From the NCBI GenBank assembly GCA_942159475.1, contig OW804097.1:39878298-39942297 (forward strand): a stretch of DNA of 64,000 nt. The letters run 5' to 3'. Numbering within the stretch: the first letter of the stretch is position 1; every line of letters starts with the position of its first letter. The DNA is from Sthenelais limicola (Eukaryota; Annelida; Polychaeta; Phyllodocida; Sigalionidae). The position numbers and the translations under genes are program-made. Shown here in pieces: positions 63,475 through 64,000 of the stretch. Below the pieces are notes generated by a model, which saw nothing but the letters and a program-made list of their open reading frames with translations, was not told where the DNA came from and ran no database searches.

Positions 63475-64000
63475 TGTGCATAGCTATCTGCCCCAAGGCA
63501 TCTGCCCTGATAACCAGTCAGAAGAGACCATGGAGTTGACCTACATTTCCACCACTTGGGCTATGGCCAACTGGTCACACAAAATCATAGCAATTGCATG
63601 CGCCAGTCATAGCTCATCTCAGCTCATCTCTTAGAGATTTGAATCAGCTGAGAGGTGGATCATCGTGGAGAAAAGCTTTCACCGTGAAGCTAGCTTTAGA
63701 AACAGGAAACTGGAAGTCATGCTGAAAGATTACACCTCGAGCCATTAGGCTCATGGGGTGCCACAGTTAACCCTGGTGTCAAATTTGGGAAGCAAGTCCC
63801 TATCGGTGTATAAAAGTATAACAATTGGGCACTCTGTACAACCTCTAAAAGGTGTTATTATTTATTTTACCTCTAGAATGCAGTATCCATAGACTTAGTA
63901 TAGGCTCGCCATATGGAAGTGAGAGGGAAGAAATATGTCTGATTCCTTCCGAGGGAAGATAGAGATGACCCAATTATCTGACATTCTTTCTCGCGATTTC
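63475..64000. other. No supported gene
   Basis: GC-richer than average with a 61-codon frame (63449-63634) that begins inside the MITE; no domain recognised. Confidence 0.3.

Noticed and set aside
1..64000. A bacterial operon, phage, plasmid or toxin-antitoxin system
   Set aside because: There are no dense, consecutive open frames, ribosome-binding sites or bacterial gene families; all coding content is retrotransposon-like.

Overview
The window looks like intergenic or intronic DNA from an invertebrate animal, probably marine. It is AT-rich and lacks long host open reading frames. It is packed with short inverted-repeat elements (MITEs), retroposon fragments, microsatellites and minisatellites, and there are splice-site-flanked short open segments. 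I cannot name the species. Nothing prokaryotic, no CRISPR array and no intact canonical RNA gene was seen.

Layout. At 394-5222 lies an almost complete DIRS-like tyrosine-recombinase retrotransposon on the minus strand. Its parts, in transcription order, are CCAAT/TATA promoter, gag, reverse transcriptase/RNase H, tyrosine recombinase and poly(A) signals. It sits inside a MITE (family A) whose halves are 118-393 and 5223-5347, and it carries a smaller MITE (409-643) just inside one terminus. The pol gene is broken by two +1 shifts at G homopolymers; gag and recombinase are open. From 5.3 to 25 kb there are dispersed MITEs, a tRNA-derived SINE (9505), a 705-bp long-TIR element (13330-14034), a truncated LINE nested in a MITE (19839-20786) and purine/pyrimidine tracts. 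At 25.9-29.5 kb and 42.3-46.0 kb are two islands sharing the same repeat blocks, part of them in inverted order. At 31-35 kb there are a CCAAT-box cluster, palindromes, tRNA-like heads, a 53-bp minisatellite and a SINE with a 12-bp target duplication. At 48.5-49.7 kb is a second truncated LINE, at 50.4-51.7 kb a 19-bp minisatellite. The last 12 kb hold more MITEs, polypurine/polypyrimidine blocks and a few possible host exons (57.0, 58.9, 61.0 and 61.9 kb).

MITE families named in the entries: A, ends AAGGGTCAGT inside TTAA, copies 350-640 bp; B, ends TGTGATGTGT then GAGTCACAAGTCGC; C, ends TGGGTCAGATCGTCAG, about 240 bp; D, ends AATAGGGGATTTGCAT, about 340 bp; E, ends AGCTGCA then CTCAGCTA inside TTAA, about 350 bp. 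G is an ~85-bp tandem/dispersed repeat with the core AGTATACTACC. H is the composite repeat shared by the two islands. None of these shows a coding transposase, so any mobility would have needed enzymes supplied elsewhere.

Functional reading. The only recognisable protein-coding content is retrotransposon-derived. The host exon candidates rest on splice signals and base composition, not on recognised homology, and are given low confidence.
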